From Betaproteobacteria bacterium (GTDB lineage Bacteria > Pseudomonadota > Gammaproteobacteria > Burkholderiales > Burkholderiaceae_C): a stretch of 41,567 bases of DNA. How positions within the stretch are numbered: the first letter of the stretch is position 1; each line of letters opens with the position of its first letter. The position numbers were made by a program, and so were the translations under genes. The notes under the pieces are model-generated. The model saw only the letters and a list, made by a program, of their open reading frames with translations, was not told the origin of the DNA and searched no databases. The DNA lies in contig RFTR01000001.1 in NCBI GenBank assembly GCA_009923345.1, forward strand, positions 1 to 41,567. The letters run 5' to 3'. This document shows positions 1-6,703 of the stretch, piece by piece.

Positions 1-331
1 TCTTAGCAGAGGCCACCACTTCTTCCTTTGGACTCAAGGCGGCATCTGTTGCCAATGGGGCTTGCTTGGTAGCTGAACTGGCAGACACCATAGGCTTGGT
101 TTTGATGCGATCAGGAATATCGACCGCGATGTCCACAGAGACTGGCCGAGGTTGGGTATCAAAAACCAAGGGGAATCCAACAACGCCGATGATGACCAAC
201 ACCGTGGCACCTATCAACCGATGGCGAGCGCGGCGACGTAAAACTTCTACGCTTTCAGCGGGCGAGTTGCTGAAGTTGCTGGCAGCGTCCCCAGCGGTTT
301 GTCCTGGTAGTCGAAACTTAAAAAAAGCCAT
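1..331 (-). CDS. SPOR/DedD-type cell-envelope protein (3' part cut by window edge)
   Basis: An open frame runs leftward from ATG at 331 to the window edge, giving 110 residues. The N-terminus is cytoplasmic (MAFFKFRLPGQ), a basic stretch RRRARHR precedes a single membrane span at about residues 39-57 (IGATVLVIIGVVGFPLVF), and a Pro/Ala/Lys-rich linker follows. This is the layout of DedD-like proteins, in which one span anchors a periplasmic linker and a C-terminal SPOR domain that binds denuded septal peptidoglycan. The SPOR domain itself would lie outside the window and is not seen. The gene starts 11 bp after the folC stop, so the two are probably cotranscribed, an order (folC, SPOR protein, cvpA, purF) known in Burkholderiales. 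Confidence 0.75.
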   Translation of the reverse strand, partial: MAFFKFRLPGQTAGDAASNFSNSPAESVEVLRRRARHRLIGATVLVIIGVVGFPLVFDTQPRPVSVDIAVDIPDRIKTKPMVSASSATKQAPLATDAALSPKEEVVASAK

Positions 332-342
332 GGATTGGGGTC

Positions 343-1641
343 TCAGGAACTCAAATGCGGGGCATCCAAACGGGGTATTCCGTCCTTTAAAACACCCCCG
401 ACCGTGTAGAACGATCCGAAGACGACGATTCTATCAGCGGGGTCTGCCGCAGCGACCGCCGCTTCAAACGCTTCTTTGGGGTCTTTAAAGACGCTGGATG
501 TGACGTTTTTTCTACTGTTGGTCAGCTGCCATTGCTTTTGCAATTCTTGTGCGCTGGAGGCGCGTGCAGTCGGCAAATCGCAGAAATACCACCGGTCTAC
601 CAAGATCCCTACCCGCGCCATGATGGCGGAGACATCTTTATCGGCCATCGCCCCAAACACAGCGTGGGTCGTGGGATAAAAGCCCATCGCGTCTAAGTTT
701 TCACTCAATGCGGCAACCGCATGCGGGTTATGTGCCACATCCAGAACCAAAGTTGGCTGGCCGGGAATGATTTGGAAGCGGCCGGGCAGTTCAACCATGG
801 CCAAACCGTTGCGGATAGCCTGCGCGGTCACAGGGAGGCGATCACGCACGGCCTCAAGTGCAGCTAGCACGCCGCTGGCATTGATTAACTGGTTGGCTCC
901 GCGAAGTGCCGGGTAAGCCAAACCGCTGTAACGACGCCCCCTGCCCGCCCAAGCCCACTGCTGCTTGTCGCCGGTGAAATTGAAGTCTTTGCCAAATTGC
1001 CAAAGATCTGCACCGATTGAGGCCGCATGCGCCAAAACGCTCTCAGGCGGAACTGGATCACTGACGACAACAGGTTTTCCCGAACGCATGATGCCGGCCT
1101 TTTCAAACCCAATGGACTCGCGGTCTGGCCCCAATAACTCGGTATGGTCCAAATCAATGCTGGTAATCAACGCGCAATCTGCATTGACGACGTTCACGGC
1201 ATCTAAGCGGCCACCTAAACCTACTTCCAAAATGGCGATGTCTAAATTCGCTTCCGCCATCAAACTCAAGATAGCCAAGGTGGTGAATTCAAAATAAGTC
1301 AGACTAATTTCAGAACCTTGGCAACGCGCATCCTCGACCTTCTTGAAGTGTGGCAACAAATCATCCGGCTGCACGGCTTCACCGTGGATACGGCAACGTT
1401 CTTGAAAATGCACCAAGTGCGGCGAGGTGTAAACCCCCGTGCGATAACCCGCTTGCAACAAACAAGCTTCCAACATGGCGCAAGTAGACCCTTTACCATT
1501 GGTGCCCGCCACAGTGATGACGCAGGCCTCGAAGCGCAAACCCAGTCGCTTAACGACTTCTTGCACCCGCTCTAAACCCATATCAATCGTATGGGGGTGC
1601 AAACGCTCGCAATGCGCGAGCCAACTATCCAGTGAATTCAT
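343..1641 (-). CDS. folC: bifunctional tetrahydrofolate synthase/dihydrofolate synthase FolC
   Basis: FolC adds glutamate to dihydropteroate and to folates, using ATP, in the cytoplasm. The Mur-ligase-type P-loop AGTNGKGST is at about residues 45-53, followed by YFEFTTLAIL and the family motif EVGLGGRLDAVN. The C-terminal half has the conserved VLDVAHNPHA stretch that binds the substrate. Length (432 residues from ATG 1641) is normal. A GTG at 1659 would add six residues and has the better upstream AGG, so the start is uncertain between the two. It is divergent from the glycine-zipper gene and is followed 11 bp later by the SPOR-type gene. Confidence 0.95.
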   Translation of the reverse strand: MNSLDSWLAHCERLHPHTIDMGLERVQEVVKRLGLRFEACVITVAGTNGKGSTCAMLEACLLQAGYRTGVYTSPHLVHFQERCRIHGEAVQPDDLLPHFKKVEDARCQGSEISLTYFEFTTLAILSLMAEANLDIAILEVGLGGRLDAVNVVNADCALITSIDLDHTELLGPDRESIGFEKAGIMRSGKPVVVSDPVPPESVLAHAASIGADLWQFGKDFNFTGDKQQWAWAGRGRRYSGLAYPALRGANQLINASGVLAALEAVRDRLPVTAQAIRNGLAMVELPGRFQIIPGQPTLVLDVAHNPHAVAALSENLDAMGFYPTTHAVFGAMADKDVSAIMARVGILVDRWYFCDLPTARASSAQELQKQWQLTNSRKNVTSSVFKDPKEAFEAAVAAADPADRIVVFGSFYTVGGVLKDGIPRLDAPHLSS

Positions 1642-1710
1642 AGATGAATTGTCACCCACGTCAACCTAATTTCTTGTGTAAGCGTTGATCACAAGCGCCC
1701 AACACACAAA

Positions 1711-1729
1711 GATTACACTCTATGTAATC
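1711..1729. promoter_or_regulatory. inverted repeat GATTACA-N5-TGTAATC upstream of the glycine-zipper gene
   Basis: Two perfect 7-bp arms, GATTACA (1711-1717) and TGTAATC (1723-1729), flank five bases in the gap between divergent folC and the gene starting at 1751. The geometry suits a dimeric regulator, but it may be chance. No clear -35/-10 pair could be fixed around it. Confidence 0.3.
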
Positions 1730-1750
1730 AGTCAATTCCAAGGATTTGCT

Positions 1751-2290
1751 ATGAATAAGTATTCAACCAACAAGCTTTTAACTCTCGTTGCTTTGTGTTT
1801 CATTTGCCAATTTGGCAATGCCCAAGCACAAGAAGTCGGCAAAGTTATCTCTTCGACGCCTGTCATTCAACAAGTAGCCGTTCCTCGTCAAGTCTGCACC
1901 AACGAACAAGTCGTTGTGCAAGGGCAAAAATCAGGCGCGGGCGCTGCCATGGGCGCGATTGCCGGTGGCGCTGTTGGTAACAGCGTAGGTCAAGGTTCTG
2001 GTCGCGCTGCGGCCACCATGCTGGGGCTATTTGGTGGAGCCATCTTGGGCGAGAAAATTGAAGGCCCTGCCAACCCAGAAGTTCGCCATGTACAAAACTG
2101 CACCCAGCAAACCGTTTACGAAAACCGCACGATGGCCTATAACGTGGTCTATGAGTTTGCTGGCAAGCAATACTCCGTGCAAATGCCTTCAGACCCAGGC
2201 CCTACCGTGCGCTTGCAAATCACGCCAATGCCTAACCCTCCAGCGACCACATTCAACGTGCCGCCACCAGGATCTGCTCCACGTTTCTAA
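1751..2290 (+). CDS. exported glycine-zipper (2TM) envelope protein
   Basis: The ATG at 1751 begins a typical signal peptide: basic MNKYSTNK, a hydrophobic core, and a likely cleavage after AQA (about residue 27). No convincing lipobox is present, so it is probably not a lipoprotein. Residues about 61-104 are a glycine zipper (GAGAAMGAIAGGAVG, then LGLFGGAILG), as in the Rick_17kDa / SlyB-like outer-membrane protein group. A cysteine is present on each side of the zipper (C49 and about C117), possibly a disulfide. The C-terminal 35 residues are Pro-rich. Longer in-frame extensions upstream lack a signal peptide and were not used. Molecular role is unknown beyond envelope integrity in relatives. 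Confidence 0.8.
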   Translation: MNKYSTNKLLTLVALCFICQFGNAQAQEVGKVISSTPVIQQVAVPRQVCTNEQVVVQGQKSGAGAAMGAIAGGAVGNSVGQGSGRAAATMLGLFGGAILGEKIEGPANPEVRHVQNCTQQTVYENRTMAYNVVYEFAGKQYSVQMPSDPGPTVRLQITPMPNPPATTFNVPPPGSAPRF

Positions 2291-2364
2291 TTTTTTTCTA
2301 ATTTCCGTTTTCCACTTCCGCTTTACTAGCTTTTGATTCGGTTTTCAAAAAATCGCCTTGTTCT

Positions 2365-2682
2365 ATGCCCACCCAAACCATCGATGGCGTGTCCATCCAC
2401 ACACAAGCCAATGTTTTCTTTGATGGCAAATGCATCAGCCACGCCATCACCAAGGCCAACGGCACCAAGCTCTCTGTGGGTGTCATCTTGCCCGCCACAT
2501 TGACTTTCAACACAGGCGCTCCCGAAGTGATGGAATGCGTAGCAGGCGCATGTGAATACAAGCTCGATGGCAGCCACGATTGGGTGAGCTCCAAAGTAGG
2601 TGAAAAATTTAGCGTGCCAGGTAACTCCAAATTTGATATTCGCGTCACTGCGCCTTATCACTATATTTGTCACTTCGGCTAA
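2365..2682 (+). CDS. ppnP: pyrimidine/purine nucleoside phosphorylase PpnP
   Basis: This 105-residue protein matches the small cupin-fold PpnP family (formerly YaiE/DUF1255). Members split nucleosides with phosphate to free base and ribose 1-phosphate. Recognisable conserved stretches are SVGVILPATLTFNTGAPEVM, the VGEKFSVPGNSKF cupin turn and the closing YHYICHFG. Length fits the family (about 95-105). The ATG lacks a strong ribosome binding site. It ends 22 bp before argG on the same strand, so cotranscription is likely. Confidence 0.9.
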   Translation: MPTQTIDGVSIHTQANVFFDGKCISHAITKANGTKLSVGVILPATLTFNTGAPEVMECVAGACEYKLDGSHDWVSSKVGEKFSVPGNSKFDIRVTAPYHYICHFG

Positions 2683-2704
2683 GCCGCGTTAGTTCGGAGT
2701 TTCG

Positions 2705-4042
2705 ATGAGCACCATATTGCAACATCTGCCAAAGGGTGAAAAAGTCGGTATCGCTTTTTCTGGTGGCTTAGACACCAGCGCTGCTTTGCTGTGGATGAAG
2801 CAAAAAGGCGCCGTGCCCTATGCCTACACCGCCAATCTAGGCCAACCCGACGAAGCCGATTACAACGAAATCCCACGTAAAGCCATGGAATACGGCGCGG
2901 CCAAAGCGCGCCTGATCGACTGCCGCACCCAGCTCGCGCACGAAGGTATTGCCGCAATTCAATGCGGTGCTTTTCACGTCCGTACAGGCGGCATCGCTTA
3001 CTTCAACACCACCCCACTGGGACGCGCTGTGACGGGCACCATGCTCGTCTCGGCCATGAAAGAAGACGACGTCCACATCTGGGGCGACGGATCGACATAC
3101 AAAGGCAACGACATCGAGCGTTTCTACCGCTACGGCTTGTTGACCAACCCTAGCCTGCGCATCTACAAACCGTGGCTCGACCAGTTGTTCATCGACGAGT
3201 TAGGTGGCCGCGCAGAAATGAGCGCTTTCATGACCGCCCACGGTTTTGGTTACAAGATGAGCGCGGAAAAAGCCTATTCCACCGACAGCAATATGCTCGG
3301 TGCGACGCATGAAGCCAAAGACTTAGAACACTTGAACAGTGGCATCCAAATCGTCAACCCCATCATGGGCGTTCCTTTTTGGCGTGAAGACTGCGTGGTC
3401 AAAGCCGAGACGGTTAGCGTGCGATTTGAAGAAGGCCAACCTGTCGCTTTGAACGGCATGGCCTTTACCGATCCCGTAGCCCTGTTCCTAAAAGCCAATG
3501 AAATTGGTGGCCGTCATGGTTTGGGGATGAGCGACCAAATCGAAAACCGCATCATCGAAGCTAAGAGCCGCGGTATTTACGAAGCCCCTGGCATGGCCTT
3601 GTTGCACATCGCTTACGAGCGCTTGGTCTCTGGCATCCACAACGAAGACACCATCGAGCAATACCGCATCAACGGTTTGCGTTTAGGCCGTTTGCTTTAC
3701 CAAGGTCGCTGGTTCGACCCACAGTCCATCATGTTGCGTGAAACCGCCCAGCGCTGGGTCGCGCGTGCTGTCACGGGTGAAGTCACGCTTGAGTTGCGTC
3801 GTGGTAACGACTATTCCATCTTGAATACCGAAAGCCCCAATCTGACTTATGCGCCTGAGCGTTTGAGTATGGAAAAAGTAGAGGACGCGCCCTTCACGCC
3901 GCTGGACCGTATTGGTCAATTGACGATGCGCAATTTGGACATCTCGGATACGCGCGCCAAGTTGGGTATTTATGCGCAGTCTGGGTTGCTGTCTTTAGGT
4001 GAAGGCGCTGAGATGATTAAGCTTGAGGGTGGCACTAAGTAG
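2705..4042 (+). CDS. argG: argininosuccinate synthase
   Basis: ArgG joins citrulline and aspartate with ATP to form argininosuccinate, the penultimate step of arginine synthesis, in the cytoplasm. The N-type ATP pyrophosphatase loop AFSGGLDTSA is at residues 17-26. The protein has 445 residues, the length of the long E. coli-type ArgG, with the matching stretches HIWGDGSTYKGNDIERF and YSTDSNMLGATHEAKDLE. The start is supported by GGAG six bases upstream. It is convergent with murB across a 327-bp gap that contains the palindromic mosaic element. Confidence 0.97.
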   Translation: MSTILQHLPKGEKVGIAFSGGLDTSAALLWMKQKGAVPYAYTANLGQPDEADYNEIPRKAMEYGAAKARLIDCRTQLAHEGIAAIQCGAFHVRTGGIAYFNTTPLGRAVTGTMLVSAMKEDDVHIWGDGSTYKGNDIERFYRYGLLTNPSLRIYKPWLDQLFIDELGGRAEMSAFMTAHGFGYKMSAEKAYSTDSNMLGATHEAKDLEHLNSGIQIVNPIMGVPFWREDCVVKAETVSVRFEEGQPVALNGMAFTDPVALFLKANEIGGRHGLGMSDQIENRIIEAKSRGIYEAPGMALLHIAYERLVSGIHNEDTIEQYRINGLRLGRLLYQGRWFDPQSIMLRETAQRWVARAVTGEVTLELRRGNDYSILNTESPNLTYAPERLSMEKVEDAPFTPLDRIGQLTMRNLDISDTRAKLGIYAQSGLLSLGEGAEMIKLEGGTK

Positions 4043-4080
4043 CTTTTTTCTTTGGCCTTGGGAGTTGTAATTCGGGATAG

Positions 4081-4193
4081 TTGGCGATGCAAATGCTGGG
4101 TGGCATGCACTGCGCCGCTCATGTCCTCCGGCTTCGGCAAGCCGAAGCCTCCCCCTTTACTTCGCTCTGCAGCACATACCACCCAGCATTTGC
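4081..4193 (-). repeat. palindromic mosaic element, left module (sense on minus strand)
   Basis: A basal stem pairs 4089-4113 with 4169-4193 (25 pairs: 22 Watson-Crick, and 3 that are G-U when read as minus-strand RNA). Inside lie two conserved strands, read in sense as AGCGAAGTAAAGGGGGAGG (4166-4148) and CCGGAGGACATGAGCG (4131-4116), and a small perfect hairpin (GGCTTCGGC / GCCGAAGCC, 4130-4149). The same core recurs inverted in the right module with a different stem and hairpin. The stretch 4080-4138 is repeated at 5867-5925. Flanks are GCGAT on the left and GCGAA on the right. The element lies between convergent genes and has no T-run typical of an intrinsic terminator. Confidence 0.85.
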
Positions 4194-4240
4194 GCGAAAT
4201 TTTTTAGAGCGCCACTTAGTTGAACTCCACTTTGTTCGCT

Positions 4241-4350
4241 GGCGTCAGCTCGGCGGCGCACGATGCGTAGCGAAGTAAAGGGGGAGGATTTGGCCTTCGG
4301 CCAAATCCGGAGGACATGAGCGGAGCATCGTGTGCCGTCGGGCTGACGCC
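4241..4350 (+). repeat. palindromic mosaic element, right module (sense on plus strand)
   Basis: A basal stem pairs 4241-4266 with 4325-4350: 26 pairs, of which 23 are Watson-Crick and 3 are G-U as plus-strand RNA. Between them are AGCGAAGTAAAGGGGGAGG (4269-4287), a perfect hairpin GGATTTGGCC-TTC-GGCCAAATCC (4286-4308) and CCGGAGGACATGAGCG (4307-4322). The module is bounded on both sides by TCGCT (4236-4240 and 4351-4355), a possible target duplication or a conserved edge. Together with the left module and a 47-bp spacer it fills most of the 4043-4369 gap, in which I see no gene. Confidence 0.85.
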
Positions 4351-4369
4351 TCGCTACAAAAGCAAGAAA

Positions 4370-5434
4370 CTAAACCACAACAGGCTCAGGCTCCAACAAA
4401 ATCCCAAACCGCTCATACACACTGGTCTGAATCGCCTTAGCCAGCGTCATCACCTCACCCCCAGTGCAAGGGTTCTCACGCCCACCTTTGTTCACCAAGA
4501 CCAGCGCCTGCTTCTCATACACAGCGGCATTGCCGACAGACTTGCCTTTCCAACCACAGGCGTCGATCAACCAACCAGCGGCGAGTTTGATACGACCATC
4601 GTCTAACAGGTAATGCACCACCTTAGGATCTCTGGCAATGATGTCTGCACACTGCTCTGGTGTGACGGTCGGATTTTTGAAAAAACTTCCCGCATTTCCA
4701 ATGACGGCTGGATCTGGCAATTTGGCGCGCCGGATGGCGCAGACCCATTCAAAAATTTGCTGTGCGGTAGGTTGGCGTATACCCGTCTCAGCCATCTTTT
4801 TTTCTAGATCTAGATAACCAAGTACCGGCTTCCAGGCTTTGGCGAGCCGAAACCGTACGCGGGTAATCAATGCGCGTCCCGCTAACCCCATGCTGCGCGA
4901 AGCCCCAACAGTTTGACCAGGTCCGTGTTTGAAGATCGAGTCGCGGTAACCAAAAGCGCATTGCGCAGCGTCTAGGGTGAAGGTATTTCCAGTCGCGAGG
5001 TCAATCGCATCTAGAGCGTCGAAGCGGTCTTGTAATTCGACGCCGTAGGCGCCAATGTTTTGTACGGGTGAGGCGCCAACGCTGCCAGGGATCAATGCCA
5101 TGTTTTCCAAACCCGGCCAGCTGTTGTCTAAGGTCCATTGCACAAAGTCATGCCAATCCTCGCCCGCCGCGGCTTCGACAACCCACGCCTTTTCGGATTC
5201 CTCCACCAATCGCATACCTTTGAGCTCAACCTTGAGAACCAAAGCTTTGAGGTCGCCAGTCAGCACGATATTGCTGCCGCCACCAAGCACAAATTTCTGG
5301 GTATCGCGCAATTGCGGGTCGGCTAACAGGGCCCCAATATCGGACTCCGACTGCACACGCACCAATTGCAAAGCCTTGGCAGATATACCAAAAGTGTTAT
5401 GCGCTTGCAGGGGTACGTTTCGCTCAACTAACAT
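4370..5434 (-). CDS. murB: UDP-N-acetylenolpyruvoylglucosamine reductase MurB
   Basis: MurB reduces UDP-GlcNAc-enolpyruvate to UDP-MurNAc with NADPH and FAD, an early cytoplasmic step of peptidoglycan synthesis. FAD-binding signature GGGSNIVL is at residues 51-58, PGSVGASPVQNIGAYG at 116-131, YRDS at 163-166, and the proton-donor serine in GNAGSFFKNP is Ser250. The length of 354 residues suits the E. coli-type (type I) enzyme. The start ATG 5434 has only a weak upstream purine tract, and the next conserved codon of divergent yajQ begins just 19 bp away, so the 5' control region of murB may have been altered by the same deletion that shortened yajQ. Confidence 0.95.
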   Translation of the reverse strand: MLVERNVPLQAHNTFGISAKALQLVRVQSESDIGALLADPQLRDTQKFVLGGGSNIVLTGDLKALVLKVELKGMRLVEESEKAWVVEAAAGEDWHDFVQWTLDNSWPGLENMALIPGSVGASPVQNIGAYGVELQDRFDALDAIDLATGNTFTLDAAQCAFGYRDSIFKHGPGQTVGASRSMGLAGRALITRVRFRLAKAWKPVLGYLDLEKKMAETGIRQPTAQQIFEWVCAIRRAKLPDPAVIGNAGSFFKNPTVTPEQCADIIARDPKVVHYLLDDGRIKLAAGWLIDACGWKGKSVGNAAVYEKQALVLVNKGGRENPCTGGEVMTLAKAIQTSVYERFGILLEPEPVVV

Positions 5435-5441
5435 AGCAAGA

Positions 5442-5849
5442 TTGTCTCACCCTGACTTCAAAGGCACCTCCGCTGGGGTCGAGCTCAAAGACAAAGAAAT
5501 CACTTTGTTTGGCGACTCTGACTTTCAGCTCACGCAAGTAGAGGATGTTTTGCGCAATAAATTGACGAAGCGCGAAGTCGACATCCGCTTTCTAGACAAA
5601 GGCGATGTCCAAAAAATCGGCGGCGACAAGGTCAAGCAGGTCATCAAAGTGCGTAATGGGATTGAGACCGAGGTCTCAAAAAAAATCCAACGCCTGATCA
5701 AAGACAGCAAGATCAAAGTGCAAGCTGCTATTCAAGGTGATGCGGTTCGTGTCAGCGGTGCTAAACGCGATGACTTGCAGGCAGCTATGGCTTTAATCCG
5801 CAAAGAGATCGCCGATTTGCCTTTGTCGTTTAACAACTTTCGCGATTAA
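5442..5849 (+). pseudogene. yajQ: YajQ-family nucleotide/c-di-GMP-binding protein, 5' end missing
   Basis: From DFKG at 5454 to the end (NNFRD) the translation follows YajQ closely: ELKDKEITLFGDSDFQL, NKLTKREVDIRFLDKG, KIGGDKVKQVIKVRNGIE, IKDSKIKVQAAIQGDAVRV. YajQ proteins are about 161 residues and open with a conserved MPSFDTV segment. Here about 30 N-terminal residues are absent, because the reading frame runs straight into the 5' end of divergent murB (ATG at 5434). An in-frame TTG at 5442 could start a 135-residue product, but it lacks a ribosome binding site and the first strand and helix of the split N/C domain. The rest shows no stop or frameshift, so the loss looks recent or is an assembly fault. 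Confidence 0.8.
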
Positions 5850-5866
5850 CCTCTGCTCTGATACTG

Positions 5867-5974
5867 GTTGGCGATGCAAATGCTGGGTGGCATGCACTGC
5901 GCCGCTCATGTCCTCCGGCTTCGGCCAAATCCGGAGGACATGAGCGGAGCATCGTGTGCCGTCGGGCTGACGCC
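5867..5974 (+). repeat. collapsed copy of the palindromic mosaic element
   Basis: Bases 5867-5925 equal 4080-4138 (left half of the left module) and 5919-5974 equal 4295-4350 (right half of the right module), joined at the shared heptamer CTTCGGC. The result is a perfect 16-bp inverted repeat (CGCTCATGTCCTCCGG, 5903-5918, and its complement, 5931-5946) around a 12-base loop, while the outer stems have lost their partners. It sits between convergent yajQ and plsY. The base run CTACAAAAGC just to the right also occurs beside the full copy. Confidence 0.85.
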
Positions 5975-6016
5975 ACACTACAAAAGCCAAAAACGCCACC
6001 ACAAAAGCAGCAAACA

Positions 6017-6655
6017 CTAAGCCTGGGACTTCTTCTCACCAATCTTGCTCTCTTGCCCCAACACCAAGCGGGTGATGTTGTCCTGATGACGCATGAGTAG
6101 CAATCCACTGATAGCAATCAAGGCCATCAGTTGCGGTTCACCTGTAATCCAAGCCACTTGGTTGCCAAAGAGGTAATACAAAGGCGCAAACAACGAGGCA
6201 GCAATGGCAGCCAATGAGGAATACCGGAAAAAATAGGCCACGATGCCCCAAGTAGCCAAAGTAGCAAACCCAAGAACGGGCTCAATACCAAATATGACAC
6301 CGGCTGCCGTCGCAACACCTTTGCCGCCTCTAAAGCCAAAAAACACTGGCCATAAGTGCCCGATAAACGCTGAAATCGCCACCAACGCCAACGCCCGCTC
6401 GTCCCAGCCAAAGGAAGAACCGAGAAGTTTGACAAGCAGCACGGGAACATATCCTTTGAGCGCATCCAAGGCCAAGGTGTAAATAGCGGCTTGGCGATTG
6501 CCCGAGCGCAGCACATTGGTGGCGCCTGGGTTTTGGCTGCCGTAGGTACGCGGGTCGTCGAGTCCCATGACTCGGCTGACGATCACAGCGAAAGACAAGG
6601 ATCCCACCAGGTAGGCTCCGAAAACCAAGAGTAATAAAGAGTTCGAGTCAGTCAT
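6017..6655 (-). CDS. plsY: glycerol-3-phosphate acyltransferase PlsY
   Basis: PlsY moves an acyl group from acyl-phosphate to glycerol 3-phosphate in the inner membrane, the first step of phospholipid synthesis. The three family motifs are present: GSQNPGATNVLR at residues 39-50, DALKG at 64-68, and GHLWPVFFGFRGGKGVAT near 96-113. Several hydrophobic spans fill the rest. I chose ATG 6655 (212 residues); an upstream TTG at 6664 would add MPN and is less likely. The gene is convergent with the truncated yajQ. Confidence 0.95.
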   Translation of the reverse strand: MTDSNSLLLLVFGAYLVGSLSFAVIVSRVMGLDDPRTYGSQNPGATNVLRSGNRQAAIYTLALDALKGYVPVLLVKLLGSSFGWDERALALVAISAFIGHLWPVFFGFRGGKGVATAAGVIFGIEPVLGFATLATWGIVAYFFRYSSLAAIAASLFAPLYYLFGNQVAWITGEPQLMALIAISGLLLMRHQDNITRLVLGQESKIGEKKSQA

Positions 6656-6703
6656 GTTTGGCAATCGAGATTTGCGTTGTTAGTTCGACCCGCAAAACGC
6701 ACA

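Noticed and set aside
4081..4350. Intrinsic terminators for argG and murB
   Set aside because: The stems are long and GC-rich but have no adjoining T-run on either strand at the expected place. They may still slow polymerase, but they are not standard terminators.
4316..4606. Reading frame starting at GGAGG-AC-ATG inside the right palindromic module
   Set aside because: The ribosome binding site is only two bases from ATG, the frame runs antisense through murB, and the same GGAGGACATG is a conserved structural strand present in both modules.
5055..5441. In-frame extension of the yajQ reading frame far upstream (264-residue frame)
   Set aside because: The extra residues are the antisense of murB, are Ser/Cys-rich and unlike any YajQ N-terminus. 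The frame is open by chance.
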